From Bacteroidota bacterium (GTDB taxonomy: Bacteria > Bacteroidota > Bacteroidia > Cytophagales > Cyclobacteriaceae): a stretch of 64,000 nt of DNA. The first letter of the stretch is position 1. The number at the start of each line of letters is the position of its first letter. The notes under the pieces are model-generated. The model had not been told where the DNA came from. It worked only from the letters and a program-made list of their open reading frames with translations, and did no database searches. Both the position numbers and the translations under genes were made by a program. Below are positions 1-8,335 of the stretch, piece by piece. The stretch spans positions 1 to 64,000 of the forward strand of contig JAFEAM010000021.1 of NCBI GenBank assembly GCA_018266395.1, written 5' to 3'.

Positions 1-24
1 TTCTATCCATTGAACTACGGGACC
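1..24 (-). tRNA. tRNA gene, 5' part only (cut by window edge)
   Basis: Read leftward, the first 24 bases give a 7-base acceptor strand (GGTCCCG), the TA spacer and a D-arm start (GTTCAATGGATAGAA). This is the standard 5' third of a bacterial tRNA. The anticodon lies outside the window, so the amino acid cannot be read. The D-arm resembles tRNA-Arg types, but that is only a guess. Confidence 0.8.
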
Positions 25-45
25 GTATATTACTTATTCGTGGCG

Positions 46-53
46 CGAATATA
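46..53 (-). promoter_or_regulatory. possible -7 box of the tRNA gene
   Basis: On the minus strand this reads TATATTCG, one base off the Bacteroidota -7 consensus TAnnTTTG, and lies 21 bases before the tRNA 5' end. No clear -33 element was found. The remaining bases up to the next gene at 285 hold nothing I can support. Confidence 0.3.
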
Positions 54-284
54 GCAGTTCTGACTTTTCTGATAAGAATAGCTGGCTCAAATACCTGATT
101 TCACCGTAAAATCGAACATTCCAATCATCCCCTCTTATGCCTGCTACTTAAATAAGGGTCGCCCGCTCGGTTCCATAGCCACAAGAAAAAAATGACCAGA
201 ATATTTAGCAGCATTGATGCTCCTGACACAGGGCTGTCACTCATCACGTAGAGATTCGATCCATCAAACCAAAATTCATTTATT

Positions 285-641
285 ATGAGCACACAGGACG
301 TTGCCAACCGTTTCCATCAACTTGCCACAGCGGGCGAATGGAACAAGATCTATGACGAACTCTTTCACAATGATGCTGAGAGTGTAGAACCCCCAACCGC
401 ACAGGGACTGAAAAGCGTGAAGGGGCTGAATGCCATTCGCGAAAAAGGCAAAGCCTGGGAGGCAACCATCGAGGCGATGCATAGTGGCTACACCAATCCT
501 CCCATGGCCGCCGGCAATTACTTCACCTGCACCATGGGCTTCGACGGCACTTTTAAAGGACGCGGCCGCATGCAAATGGATGAAGTATGCGTGTACGAAG
601 TGAAAAACGGGAAGATAACGAAAGAGCAGTTCTTCTATTGA
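285..641 (+). CDS. SnoaL-like / NTF2-fold protein
   Basis: A 118-residue protein with the pattern of small SnoaL-like (NTF2-fold) domains: an N-terminal helix (DVANRFHQLATAGEW), an early acidic stretch describing a short loop, and a C-terminal run of beta strands ending in a KNGKITKEQFFY edge strand. Such proteins form cone-shaped dimers that bind small hydrophobic ligands or act as isomerases; the substrate here cannot be told. It has no signal peptide, so it should be cytoplasmic. It stands alone, followed by a hairpin at 652-693. The ATG at 285 is the only sensible start. Confidence 0.75.
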   Translation: MSTQDVANRFHQLATAGEWNKIYDELFHNDAESVEPPTAQGLKSVKGLNAIREKGKAWEATIEAMHSGYTNPPMAAGNYFTCTMGFDGTFKGRGRMQMDEVCVYEVKNGKITKEQFFY

Positions 642-651
642 CAAAACGTAT

Positions 652-693
652 GGCTGACAGTTGAGGCAGAAAATTCTGCACATCCTGTCAGCC
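652..693 (+). terminator. nested hairpin, probable terminator
   Basis: A 9-bp stem (GGCTGACAG at 652-660 with CTGTCAGCC at 685-693) encloses a second 6-bp hairpin (GCAGAA/TTCTGC, 666-679). It begins ten bases after the stop of the SnoaL-like gene and is followed by a T-rich stretch without a long T tract. Confidence 0.55.
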
Positions 694-825
694 TTACTGT
701 TTAGTCAACTCTTGATTTAGTGAAGTTACCCTGTGCCACTGTTTCGGTTTGCAAGCAAAGAAACTGGTTTCATACTCCTGAAATTACTCCTTCAAACTCC
801 GGGTTCTTCATTCTTCGATCTTCAT

Positions 826-833
826 TACTTTTG
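826..833 (+). promoter_or_regulatory. -7 promoter box of pdxH
   Basis: TACTTTTG matches the Bacteroidota consensus TAnnTTTG exactly. Only four bases separate it from the ATG at 838, so transcription would start at or close to the start codon, giving a leaderless mRNA. No convincing -33 TTG was seen. Confidence 0.55.
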
Positions 834-837
834 TCCC

Positions 838-1485
838 ATGCAACCGCAGTTTCTGCACGACATGCGAAAGGAGTACGCCAAGCGTACACTGGATGAAAAC
901 GACGTCGACCGTGACCCGGTAGCCCAGTTCAAAATCTGGTGGGACGAGGCGGTGCGATCCGAGATAGAAGAAGTAAATGCCATGACCCTGGCCACCGTCA
1001 ATGAAGACGGCATGCCGGATGCCCGCACAGTATTGCTGAAGGTCTTCGACCATACCGGGTTCGTATTCTTCACCAACTACAACAGCCGCAAGAGTCAACA
1101 GCTAACCCATAACCCCAATTGTTGCCTGCTGTTTCACTGGAAGGAGCTTGAGCGGCAGGTCAGAATATATGGACTGGCAGAACAGATCAGCACGCAGGAG
1201 AGCATCGAATATTTCAACTCACGACCTGAGGGCAGCAAGATTGGCGCCTGGGCATCCCCCCAGAGCATGATCGTGGCCGGCAAGGCATGGCTGGAAGAAA
1301 CATTCAATTATTATAAGGAGCGGTTCAGTCATGGCGTTATTGCCAAGCCCCCTCACTGGGGTGGCTACCGCGTGCAGCCCATGCGCTTCGAATTCTGGCA
1401 GGGCCGGCCCAACCGCATGCATGATCGCATCCAATTCACCCAGGCCGGAGAAGGACACTGGAAGATTGAGCGGCTGGCGCCGTGA
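838..1485 (+). CDS. pdxH: pyridoxine/pyridoxamine 5'-phosphate oxidase
   Basis: Uses FMN and O2 to oxidise pyridoxine or pyridoxamine 5'-phosphate to pyridoxal 5'-phosphate, the last step of vitamin B6 synthesis and salvage; cytosolic homodimer. The 215-residue product has the usual family length. Visible landmarks are the N-terminal MRKEY segment, the FMN-binding RTVLLKVFDHTGFVFFTNYNS region, GSKIGAWASPQS, and the C-terminal WGGYRVQP plus FWQGRPNRMHDR motifs, ending in the typical WKIERLAP. The frame is open upstream to 733, but homologues start near MQPQFLHDMRKEY, so ATG 838 is preferred. ATG 862 is possible because the -7 box sits only four bases before 838. Confidence 0.95.
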   Translation: MQPQFLHDMRKEYAKRTLDENDVDRDPVAQFKIWWDEAVRSEIEEVNAMTLATVNEDGMPDARTVLLKVFDHTGFVFFTNYNSRKSQQLTHNPNCCLLFHWKELERQVRIYGLAEQISTQESIEYFNSRPEGSKIGAWASPQSMIVAGKAWLEETFNYYKERFSHGVIAKPPHWGGYRVQPMRFEFWQGRPNRMHDRIQFTQAGEGHWKIERLAP

Positions 1486-1486
1486 C

Positions 1487-1558
1487 AATCTTGGCTGGGC
1501 TTCCTGCAGGAGCCAAGGAGGGTAGACAGCATACATACAGCTTGCGCCAGGTATCAAC
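1487..1558. repeat. 72-bp direct repeat, copy 1
   Basis: A 72-bp sequence beginning AATCTTGGCTGGGC and ending CCAGGTATCAAC. It recurs without a mismatch that I can see at 1792-1863. It starts one base after the pdxH stop codon. No coding potential is evident. Confidence 0.9.
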
Positions 1559-1637
1559 GGAATTCCTTTCAATCACACAATCAATAAAGGAACTGAGACT
1601 CTGCGGCGAAGCAATTGTCGCCAGAAATCACCCAATC

Positions 1638-1776
1638 AACTCTGCGACGAAGTGAGGATCTTGACATCAAAACAAACTTCGCCCTTACAGGGCTTGACCA
1701 AAATAATTCTTCAGCGGTACGCGATGCGTACCGCTGAAAGACTCAGCCCCTTCAGGGCCAGACGCCATAGACGAGC
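1638..1776. repeat. REP-like repeat unit with perfect hairpin, copy 1
   Basis: About 139 bp starting AACTCTGCGACGAAG. It holds a short palindrome (GCCCTTACAGGGC) and a perfect inverted repeat with 13-base arms around a GAT loop (1710-1722 and 1726-1738). A second copy with a partly decayed hairpin lies at 1861-1988. The structure resembles REP/BIME elements moved by RAYT-type Y1 transposases; no transposase is in the window. Confidence 0.75.
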
Positions 1777-1791
1777 CACACAGCACAGTTG

Positions 1792-1863
1792 AATCTTGGC
1801 TGGGCTTCCTGCAGGAGCCAAGGAGGGTAGACAGCATACATACAGCTTGCGCCAGGTATCAAC
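1792..1863. repeat. 72-bp direct repeat, copy 2
   Basis: Second copy of the 72-bp repeat at 1487-1558, offset by 305 bp. It runs directly into the second copy of the hairpin unit. Confidence 0.9.
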
Positions 1864-1988
1864 TCTGCGGCGAAGGGAGATCTTGACATCAAAACAAACT
1901 TTGTCCCAAAATAATTCTTCAGCGGTTCAACGCGATGCGTATCGCTGAAAGACTCAGCCCCTTCAGGGCTAGACGCCATAGATGAGCT
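1861..1988. repeat. REP-like repeat unit, copy 2 (degenerate hairpin)
   Basis: About 128 bp that repeat the unit at 1638-1776, with shared stretches such as GATCTTGACATCAAAACAAA, CCCAAAATAATTCTTCAGCG-like and GACTCAGCCCCTTCAGGG. The inverted repeat is imperfect here: the outer TCAGCG/CGCTGA and inner CGC-GAT-GCG pairs survive, while the middle has diverged. The gene-free stretch 1486-2034 is therefore almost wholly repeat DNA plus an AT-rich tail of AATCA-like words just beyond the hflX 3' end. Confidence 0.7.
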
Positions 1989-2034
1989 ACAAACACCAAA
2001 TCAGTCAAATCAATAAATCAACAAATGAACTTAA

Positions 2035-3207
2035 TCACTCAATCAGTAACTGATTCGGGTATATCTTAAGATGTTCCGTTTTCACCGCATCGTACATCAC
2101 CTGCCGGAGCTCAGCGATGTTCTGCCTGCTGGTGGCCGAGATGAAAACCATACGGTCAAAGCCCATCTGCCTGTAGTGGCCTTTCACTTTTTCAAAGTCC
2201 GGCTGTTCGGGAAGAAGATCAATTTTATTGAGGACCAATACTACCGGAACATTTCCTGCGCCAATTTCGGATAAGGTCTTGGTCACGACTTCAATCTGGT
2301 TATCGTGGAAAGGATGTGCCATGTCTACTACGTGGAGCAGCAAGTCCGCTTCCCTGACTTCATCAAGAGTGGATTTGAAAGACTCGATCAAATGGTGGGG
2401 AAGCTTGCGGATGAACCCCACCGTATCGGAAAGAAGAAACGGCAACTGATCGATCACCACTTTCCGTACCGTGGCGTCTACGGTGGCGAATAGTTTGTTT
2501 TCTGCTTTCACCTCCGACTTGGCGAGAAGGTTCATCAGCGTGGACTTTCCCACGTTGGTATAGCCCACGAGCGCAACCCTTACCACCGAATGCCGTGACT
2601 TCCGCTGGGTGGCCCGCTGCTTCTCAATCTTTTCCAATTCGTCTTTCAGAAGCGTGATCCGGTAGCGGATATTCCTGCGGTCGGTTTCAATTTCCTTTTC
2701 TCCTGCTCCTCCCCTGGCTCCGGTCCCTCCACGCTGTCTTTCCAGGTGTGTCCACATCCGCGTGAGGCGCGGAAGCAGGTATTGATTCATGGCCAGTTCC
2801 ACCTGGGTTCTCGCCTGTGCGGTCTGCGCCCGCATAACAAAAATGTCCAGGATCAGGAGGCTCCGGTCATAGATTCGGACTTGGAAGTCCTTTTCGCCGC
2901 TGTTGAATTCCTTTTCAAGGTTTCTCAGCTGGCTGGGGCTCAAATCGTCATCAAAAATTACATTTGTGACTTTTTCCTTGTGTACAAAATTCCTGATCTC
3001 TTCCAGCTTTCCTTTCCCCACATGAGTACGAACATCAGGGTGGGCCAAATGCTGTATAAACCTTCTGATTGAGCTGATTCCTGCGGTTTCCGCAAGAAAG
3101 GCCAGTTCATCCAGGTGCTCTGTGACCAACTCCTCCCTGGTCCCCGAAGGGGTTACCGCCACCAAGACAGCTTTTGCGATACCGTTTGTTTGTTCCTTGC
3201 TTCCCAT
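2035..3207 (-). CDS. hflX: ribosome-associated GTPase HflX
   Basis: HflX binds the large ribosomal subunit and splits or rescues stalled 70S ribosomes. The 390-residue protein has the family order: N-terminal HflX domain (about 1-175) with VTNVIFDDDLSPSQLRNLE, a coiled-coil linker (about 175-205) preceded by the Gly-rich RGGTGARGGAGEKEIETDRR segment, and a GTPase domain with G1 GYTNVGKST (215-223), G3 DTVG (261-264) and G4 NKID (327-330). Length is normal. It stands alone facing left, and its promoter region is shared head-to-head with the glycosyltransferase at 3333. Confidence 0.95.
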   Translation of the reverse strand: MGSKEQTNGIAKAVLVAVTPSGTREELVTEHLDELAFLAETAGISSIRRFIQHLAHPDVRTHVGKGKLEEIRNFVHKEKVTNVIFDDDLSPSQLRNLEKEFNSGEKDFQVRIYDRSLLILDIFVMRAQTAQARTQVELAMNQYLLPRLTRMWTHLERQRGGTGARGGAGEKEIETDRRNIRYRITLLKDELEKIEKQRATQRKSRHSVVRVALVGYTNVGKSTLMNLLAKSEVKAENKLFATVDATVRKVVIDQLPFLLSDTVGFIRKLPHHLIESFKSTLDEVREADLLLHVVDMAHPFHDNQIEVVTKTLSEIGAGNVPVVLVLNKIDLLPEQPDFEKVKGHYRQMGFDRMVFISATSRQNIAELRQVMYDAVKTEHLKIYPNQLLIE

Positions 3208-3214
3208 CCCGCCG

Positions 3215-3222
3215 CAAACTTA
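3215..3222 (-). promoter_or_regulatory. -7 promoter box of hflX
   Basis: On the minus strand this reads TAAGTTTG, an exact TAnnTTTG, with seven bases between it and the hflX ATG. This implies a very short or absent leader. Confidence 0.5.
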
Positions 3223-3266
3223 GACTATACAGGGTGCCTGCCGTTTCGGGCGAGGTTACTTTTTTT

Positions 3267-3274
3267 TACCTTTG
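3267..3274 (+). promoter_or_regulatory. -7 promoter box of the polysaccharide block
   Basis: TACCTTTG, an exact TAnnTTTG, lies 58 bases before the ATG at 3333 and opposite the hflX promoter. Confidence 0.45.
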
Positions 3275-3332
3275 ATGGATTTAATTCATCACCTGACGGA
3301 TACCCCGCTACAGACGTCTTTTTTTGGCTTAA

Positions 3333-4445
3333 ATGAAAGTTGCAATCGTACTCAACACTTCCTGGAATATCTACAATTTCCGGATGAACTTCGTAAAGCA
3401 CCTTCTCGGAAAGGGGCATGAGGTGCATACTATTGCGCCTCACGATGACTTTACCCACTTTCTTACTGAGGCAGGCTGTGTACATCACACGGTTACCATG
3501 GACAGCCGCGGCATTAATCCGTTCAAAGATGTCGCCCTCGTCGCGGAACTGTGGACTATTTACCGGCAGGTAAGACCCGATGTGATCTTACATTACACGA
3601 TCAAGCCCAATGTGTACGGCTCACTGGCAGCCTCCATGCTTGGGATTCCTGTCATTAACAATGTGTGCGGACTCGGCACTGTATTCCTGAAGAAGGGATT
3701 CGTGTCCGAAATAGCAAAGACACTTTACAGGTGGACATTCCGGTATCCCAAACAGGTATTCTTTCAGAATCCGGACGACAGGGATCTTTTCATTTCGCAG
3801 GGTCTTGTTCCAAAAGATAACGCTGCTTTGTTGCCGGGATCAGGCATCGATCTCCAGCACTTCACACCGACTCCTTACACCAAGAATTCGCAATTCACCT
3901 TCCTCCTGATTTCCCGGCTCATCACCGATAAGGGAATTATGGAATTCGTTGAAGCCATTGAGAAGCTGAAGGAACGGGGTGTGAATGCGCGCTTTCAGAT
4001 TCTGGGGGCGAAGGACCCGGAGCACCGCAGGGGCATACCCTTGGCCATCATCGATTCATGGATCAGCAAGGGGACGGTTGAGTATCTGGGTACTACCCGG
4101 GATGTAAGACCTTACATTGCCGCGGCGGACTGCGTGGTGCTTCCTTCCTATCGTGAAGGCACCCCACACACCCTGCTTGAAGCCGCCAGCTGTGCCCGGC
4201 CTATTATCACAACTGACGTGCCCGGCTGTCACCACGTGGTCACCGACCATTACAATGGCATGCTTTGCAAGCTTAAGGACGCAGATGACCTGGCCGACAA
4301 GATGGCGCAAATGAGCAGTCTGCAGGAAGAGAAACTGCGGCAGTACGGAGAGAATGGCAGGCGAAAAATGGAGAAGGAATTTGACGAACATATTGTCATC
4401 AACGCATACATGGACAAACTCGCGGAACTCCAGCAGGCGTCCTGA
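3333..4445 (+). CDS. GT4-family glycosyltransferase
   Basis: A 370-residue retaining GT-B glycosyltransferase that would add a sugar from a nucleotide donor to a lipid-linked oligosaccharide on the inner face of the membrane. The N-terminal acceptor domain (1-180) contains IKPNVYGSLAA and VCGLG. The C-terminal donor domain has SRLITDKGIMEFVEA (about 192-206) and the E-x7-E type motif PSYREGTPHTLLEAASCARP (about 270-290), as in GT4 enzymes. Overall it is closest to the PglA-like group (N-acetylgalactosaminyl transfer to undecaprenyl-PP-bacillosamine), but the sugar cannot be set from sequence. It is the first gene of a rightward polysaccharide block. Confidence 0.88.
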   Translation: MKVAIVLNTSWNIYNFRMNFVKHLLGKGHEVHTIAPHDDFTHFLTEAGCVHHTVTMDSRGINPFKDVALVAELWTIYRQVRPDVILHYTIKPNVYGSLAASMLGIPVINNVCGLGTVFLKKGFVSEIAKTLYRWTFRYPKQVFFQNPDDRDLFISQGLVPKDNAALLPGSGIDLQHFTPTPYTKNSQFTFLLISRLITDKGIMEFVEAIEKLKERGVNARFQILGAKDPEHRRGIPLAIIDSWISKGTVEYLGTTRDVRPYIAAADCVVLPSYREGTPHTLLEAASCARPIITTDVPGCHHVVTDHYNGMLCKLKDADDLADKMAQMSSLQEEKLRQYGENGRRKMEKEFDEHIVINAYMDKLAELQQAS

Positions 4446-4521
4446 TCAATACATGATTCTGTTGTGACCGGATCGGCGATCTGGTGAATCTGTAATCAAA
4501 TGAATAGCTTTACCGGATTGA

Positions 4522-5298
4522 GTGTCTGATACTGTGAGCAAAACTATTTTCAGGTTGGTACTTCTGATCCTGTCCTCATCCGGGCTATGGGGCTGCGCAG
4601 TGTATAAGAAGAATATCATGCTGAAGACACCTGAAGACTTCAAGTCCGCTCCCATCACCAACGACATTCTGAAGGCCGAAAGAAACTATGTGATCCAGAA
4701 GAATGATCTCCTTCATCTTGAAGTCTACAGCAACAAAGGAGAGCGCATCATTGATCCTAACCCTCAATTGAGTCAGCAGAATACCGGCAAGCCTGAGGAT
4801 GAGCATCCTGAGGTTCAGTATCTTGTTGAGCTTAATGGCAATGTCAAGTTTCCGGTGGTGGGCGAAATGCACATGGAGGGGCTGACCCTCCGCCAGGCCG
4901 AAGCCACTCTGCAGGCTGAATTCGAAAAGTATTACAAGGACGCCTTTGTCGTGTTGAATTATCTTAACAAACGCGTGATAGTGCTTGGAGCGGTGGGCGG
5001 TCAGGTGATTCCGCTGACCAATCAGAATATGACGCTGGCCGAAATACTTGCGCTGGCTAAAGGACTGCCGAATGACTCGAAAGCCGACAACCTCCGCATC
5101 CTCCGCGACGATAAAGTGTTTCTTGTGGATCTCAGTACGGTTGCAGGATTTCAGGCCGGGAATATGATCATGGAGGCGGGTGACATTATATATGTGGAGC
5201 CGGTAAGAAAGCCATTTGCGGAAGGTCTGCGCGATTACGCGGCCCTGTTTAGCCTGTTCATCAGCACCTTGTCGCTTATAATTGTCCTTGGCAAATGA
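4522..5298 (+). CDS. Wza-like polysaccharide export lipoprotein
   Basis: Outer-membrane lipoprotein that should form the export channel for capsule or exopolysaccharide. It has a signal peptide with lipobox LWGC (Cys25 if the GTG at 4522 starts translation; GTG 4534 is also possible). A Poly_export/SLBB region follows at about 55-225, containing IQKNDLLHLEVYS and VELNGNVKFPVVGEMHMEGLTLRQAE. The C-terminal hydrophobic segment (about 236-256) would be the membrane-crossing helix. Its stop overlaps the wzc start by four bases (ATGA), so the two are translationally coupled. The 76-bp gap before it holds an imperfect 9-bp palindrome (4467-4485). Confidence 0.88.
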   Translation: MSDTVSKTIFRLVLLILSSSGLWGCAVYKKNIMLKTPEDFKSAPITNDILKAERNYVIQKNDLLHLEVYSNKGERIIDPNPQLSQQNTGKPEDEHPEVQYLVELNGNVKFPVVGEMHMEGLTLRQAEATLQAEFEKYYKDAFVVLNYLNKRVIVLGAVGGQVIPLTNQNMTLAEILALAKGLPNDSKADNLRILRDDKVFLVDLSTVAGFQAGNMIMEAGDIIYVEPVRKPFAEGLRDYAALFSLFISTLSLIIVLGK

Positions 5299-7613
5299 AT
5301 CCCCAGATGGCATATGGAACTGGCAATCCGGAGGGGATTGACTTTGACAAACTGAGACAGGTTGCACGAAAGCACATCTGGCTTATCCTCATCATCTTCT
5401 TTACCGCCAACCTGGCGGCATATTTGACTATCCGCTGGACCAAGGATGTATTTGAGGCAAGTGCTGAATTGAAACTAGAGATGAAGCACGATGCCACGGC
5501 ATTGGGAATTCCACAATTACAGGAGGATCAGAACCGCAACTTGCTGGCCGGAGAGATAGAGCAAATGAAGTCAAGTGTATTCTTCGGGCGCGTACTCGAT
5601 TCAATGGATCTCTGGATAAGCTACTACAGTGTGGGGAATGTCCTGGAATTCGAGCTGTATCCCGGATCTCCTTTCCGGATAGAACATGCAGACCTCGACC
5701 CAAAAATACTTGACCGGCGGATCTACTTCGACTTCCAGGAGGGCAATCGGTACATGATTCGCCTTGACGATGGCAAGGAATATGAGGCCAGCCTGGGAGA
5801 ACCGATGGCATTGGGAAATGGCGTCATCCGCGCATCATTGAATCCCGGTGCGGTGCCTGATTTCAAAAACCATTTCTTTTTTGTGATCAACAGCCGCACC
5901 AGCCTGCTCGATTACCTCAGCAAATCCCTGGTTATCTCCCCGATCAATTTTGACGCGAATACAATCAAAGTATCGTTTACTGATCATAATTCATATAAAG
6001 TTGCGAATGTGGTCAACAAGGTGGTCTCCACCTACCTGAGCTACAGCAATGAGCAGAAGAACCGGGCCAATAAGCAGAAGATCGATTGGCTGAACAAAGA
6101 ACTTCAGCAAGTGGAGATGAAGATGGAGAATTTTGAGAACTACTTCGAAGCTTTTACCCTCAAGAACAAAAGCAGCAATCTCGAGTCAGATCTGAAGAAG
6201 ACCATCTACCTCCTCAACCAGGCGGATTCACAGCGATACGAGTTGAACAAGAAGATCACCGAGATCAGTACGCTCATGGACAACATCTCAGCCGGCAAGC
6301 TTCAAAACACGGTTGTGCCCAGCGCATATCTGCCTCAATATGTGAACACCCGCATGGAGGAACTTCAGAAACTGATGCACGACCAGAGCAAACTCACCTT
6401 GTCGTACAAGGACAACACGTATGCCTATCAACAAAAAGAGCAGGAAGTCACCAATCTGAAGAAATCGGTCTTCAACCAATTATCCGAAATCAGAAAGAAC
6501 TGGATGAACGCGATGGCGGAGCTGAATCAAAAGAAGGACAGGCTGGAAAAGGACTTTGCCACCATGCCGGACCGCACCACACAGTATTCAAAGAACCAGC
6601 GCTTCTATAAACTCTATGAAGAGTTTTACCTGAGCATGATGCAGTCCAAGGCGGAATTCGAGATCGCACAAGCGGGCAGTATTCCGGATTTCAGGATTCT
6701 TGCCTCCGCCACGATTCCATCAGAGCCCATCGCTCCCAAGAAGTACCTGATCCTGGGCATCGGCTTTGTGGGAGGCCTGGTTATTAATTTCTTTCTGATC
6801 GGCCTCCTCTACCTGCTGAACAACAAGATATCAGGCCTGAAGGAAATTGAGCGCGCTACGCATGCGCCGATTCTCGGGGTTATACCCGAGATGAGGAGAC
6901 ATACTGCAGGGCCGTTCTATATCCTGGAAAATCCAAGGTCGGTGGTGAGCGAGGCCATCCGCACCCTGCGCACCAACCTGGATTTCTTCGCTTCAACCAA
7001 AACGCAGAAGGTGATCGCCATTTCGTCGACAGTTTCAGGAGAAGGAAAGTCATTCCTGGCGATGAATCTCGGCGGTGTTCTCGCGCTTTCCAAGAAGCGG
7101 GTCATTCTGCTGGATCTTGATATGAGGAAGGTGAAGCAAAACGGTCATTTCAAAGGTGAAGATCCTTCAAAAGGCGTCAGCACCTTGCTCATCCACCGCT
7201 CAGCTCTCGAGGAATCGATCTGCCACACCTCTATGGAAGGTTTTGATTTCATTCCAAGTGGACCCCATCCGCCGAATCCTTCCGAACTATTGCTCAATGG
7301 CGAATTCGAGGGACTCCTGGATGACCTGAAGAAAAAATATGACTATATCGTCATCGATACCCCTCCGGTAGGTCTGGTAACTGACGGCATCATGGCGATG
7401 AAGAAGGCTGACCTTTCCATCTATGTGGTGAGGGCCAACTATTCAAAGCGCGATTTTCTCTCCAACCTGGACCGGATTTCAGGCATTAACAAATTGCAGA
7501 ATATTGCCGTCGTACTGAATGCCCTGCCCACAAGCGGAAAGACGTACGGATACGGTTACTACCAGGAAGACGGTCAGCGCACCAACCGGTTGAGCAAACT
7601 GTTCCGTGGCTAA
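5295..7613 (+). CDS. Wzc-like polysaccharide co-polymerase / BY-kinase
   Basis: Inner-membrane chain-length regulator with a cytoplasmic tyrosine autokinase domain; it works with the Wza-like channel. The 772 residues show: TM1 (about 27-47), a long periplasmic coiled-coil domain (about 260-450), a proline-rich junction (IPSEPIAPKKY), TM2 (about 482-506), then the kinase with Walker A SGEGKS (about 581-586), Walker A' ILLDLDMRK (about 604-612) and Walker B YIVIDTPPVG. The tail has a tyrosine cluster, YGYGYY (about 751-756), the expected autophosphorylation sites. Everything needed for activity seems present. The last eight bases overlap the phosphatase gene. Confidence 0.93.
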   Translation: MNPQMAYGTGNPEGIDFDKLRQVARKHIWLILIIFFTANLAAYLTIRWTKDVFEASAELKLEMKHDATALGIPQLQEDQNRNLLAGEIEQMKSSVFFGRVLDSMDLWISYYSVGNVLEFELYPGSPFRIEHADLDPKILDRRIYFDFQEGNRYMIRLDDGKEYEASLGEPMALGNGVIRASLNPGAVPDFKNHFFFVINSRTSLLDYLSKSLVISPINFDANTIKVSFTDHNSYKVANVVNKVVSTYLSYSNEQKNRANKQKIDWLNKELQQVEMKMENFENYFEAFTLKNKSSNLESDLKKTIYLLNQADSQRYELNKKITEISTLMDNISAGKLQNTVVPSAYLPQYVNTRMEELQKLMHDQSKLTLSYKDNTYAYQQKEQEVTNLKKSVFNQLSEIRKNWMNAMAELNQKKDRLEKDFATMPDRTTQYSKNQRFYKLYEEFYLSMMQSKAEFEIAQAGSIPDFRILASATIPSEPIAPKKYLILGIGFVGGLVINFFLIGLLYLLNNKISGLKEIERATHAPILGVIPEMRRHTAGPFYILENPRSVVSEAIRTLRTNLDFFASTKTQKVIAISSTVSGEGKSFLAMNLGGVLALSKKRVILLDLDMRKVKQNGHFKGEDPSKGVSTLLIHRSALEESICHTSMEGFDFIPSGPHPPNPSELLLNGEFEGLLDDLKKKYDYIVIDTPPVGLVTDGIMAMKKADLSIYVVRANYSKRDFLSNLDRISGINKLQNIAVVLNALPTSGKTYGYGYYQEDGQRTNRLSKLFRG

Positions 7614-8334
7614 TCTGTTTTCATTCCTCACCGGCAGCAAAAAAGCAGCCCGTCCCTTACCCGCAGATTTTCACTCTCATCTCATACCCGGTATTGACGA
7701 TGGCGTGCCGACTGCGGAAGAGGCTTTCCGCGTCATCGACCGTCTGCTGGAACGCGGGTACACAAAACTCATTACCACTCCGCACATCATGACGGACTAT
7801 TTCGGGAACACTTCCTCCTCGGTGACTGAAGCTTACCAGGCATTCCTTCCCGTTCTGCGCGAAGCCGGCTACGATCTTTCATTCGACATTGCGGCGGAAT
7901 ATTACCTGGACGAGAACCTTTATCAGCAGGCGCTCCGAAAAGAGAAATTCCTGACTTTCGGTGACCGGTATCTTCTCTTCGAAACCAACCCGATTAGCGA
8001 ACCCATGATGCTGAAAGAGTTTATTTTTCAGTTGACCACCCAGGGATACAAACCGATCATTGCACACCCGGAGCGCTATCAGTTCATGACGCCGGAGAAG
8101 GCACAAGACCTTCGCGACCGGGGTGTGCTCCTTCAACTGAATATGTTGTCCCTGATCGGATACTATGGACCGCCTATTCAAAAACTTGCCGTCAAGCTGA
8201 TAGACTCAGGAATGGTGGATGCGTTGGGCAGTGATTGTCATCACATCGATCATGCCAAACTTCTGGAAAAGGTCCAGGCCACCAGTGCTTATTCCAGGGC
8301 GGTTGAACTACCTTTGCTCAATTACCGACTGTAG
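7606..8334 (+). CDS. PHP-type protein-tyrosine phosphatase (CpsB/YwqE family)
   Basis: A manganese-dependent PHP-fold phosphatase that would dephosphorylate the tyrosine tail of the upstream Wzc kinase. The N-terminal metal motif DFHSHLIPGIDDG (21-33, with His23 and His25) and later ITTPHIM, EYYLD, IAHPERY and GSDCHH supply the usual metal ligands. The 242-residue length is normal. Translation starts at GTG 7606, eight bases inside wzc, so kinase and phosphatase levels should be coupled. A one-base gap separates its stop from the epimerase gene. Confidence 0.9.
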   Translation: MANLFSFLTGSKKAARPLPADFHSHLIPGIDDGVPTAEEAFRVIDRLLERGYTKLITTPHIMTDYFGNTSSSVTEAYQAFLPVLREAGYDLSFDIAAEYYLDENLYQQALRKEKFLTFGDRYLLFETNPISEPMMLKEFIFQLTTQGYKPIIAHPERYQFMTPEKAQDLRDRGVLLQLNMLSLIGYYGPPIQKLAVKLIDSGMVDALGSDCHHIDHAKLLEKVQATSAYSRAVELPLLNYRL

Positions 8335-8335
8335 C

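Noticed and set aside
1752-1979. Open frames running through the 1486-2034 repeats
   Set aside because: They consist of translated repeat DNA and share the same artificial peptide in both copies.
4585-5367. 260-codon open frame antisense to the Wza-like gene
   Set aside because: Fully covered by the export lipoprotein and the wzc start, both with clear motifs; no domain or promoter of its own.
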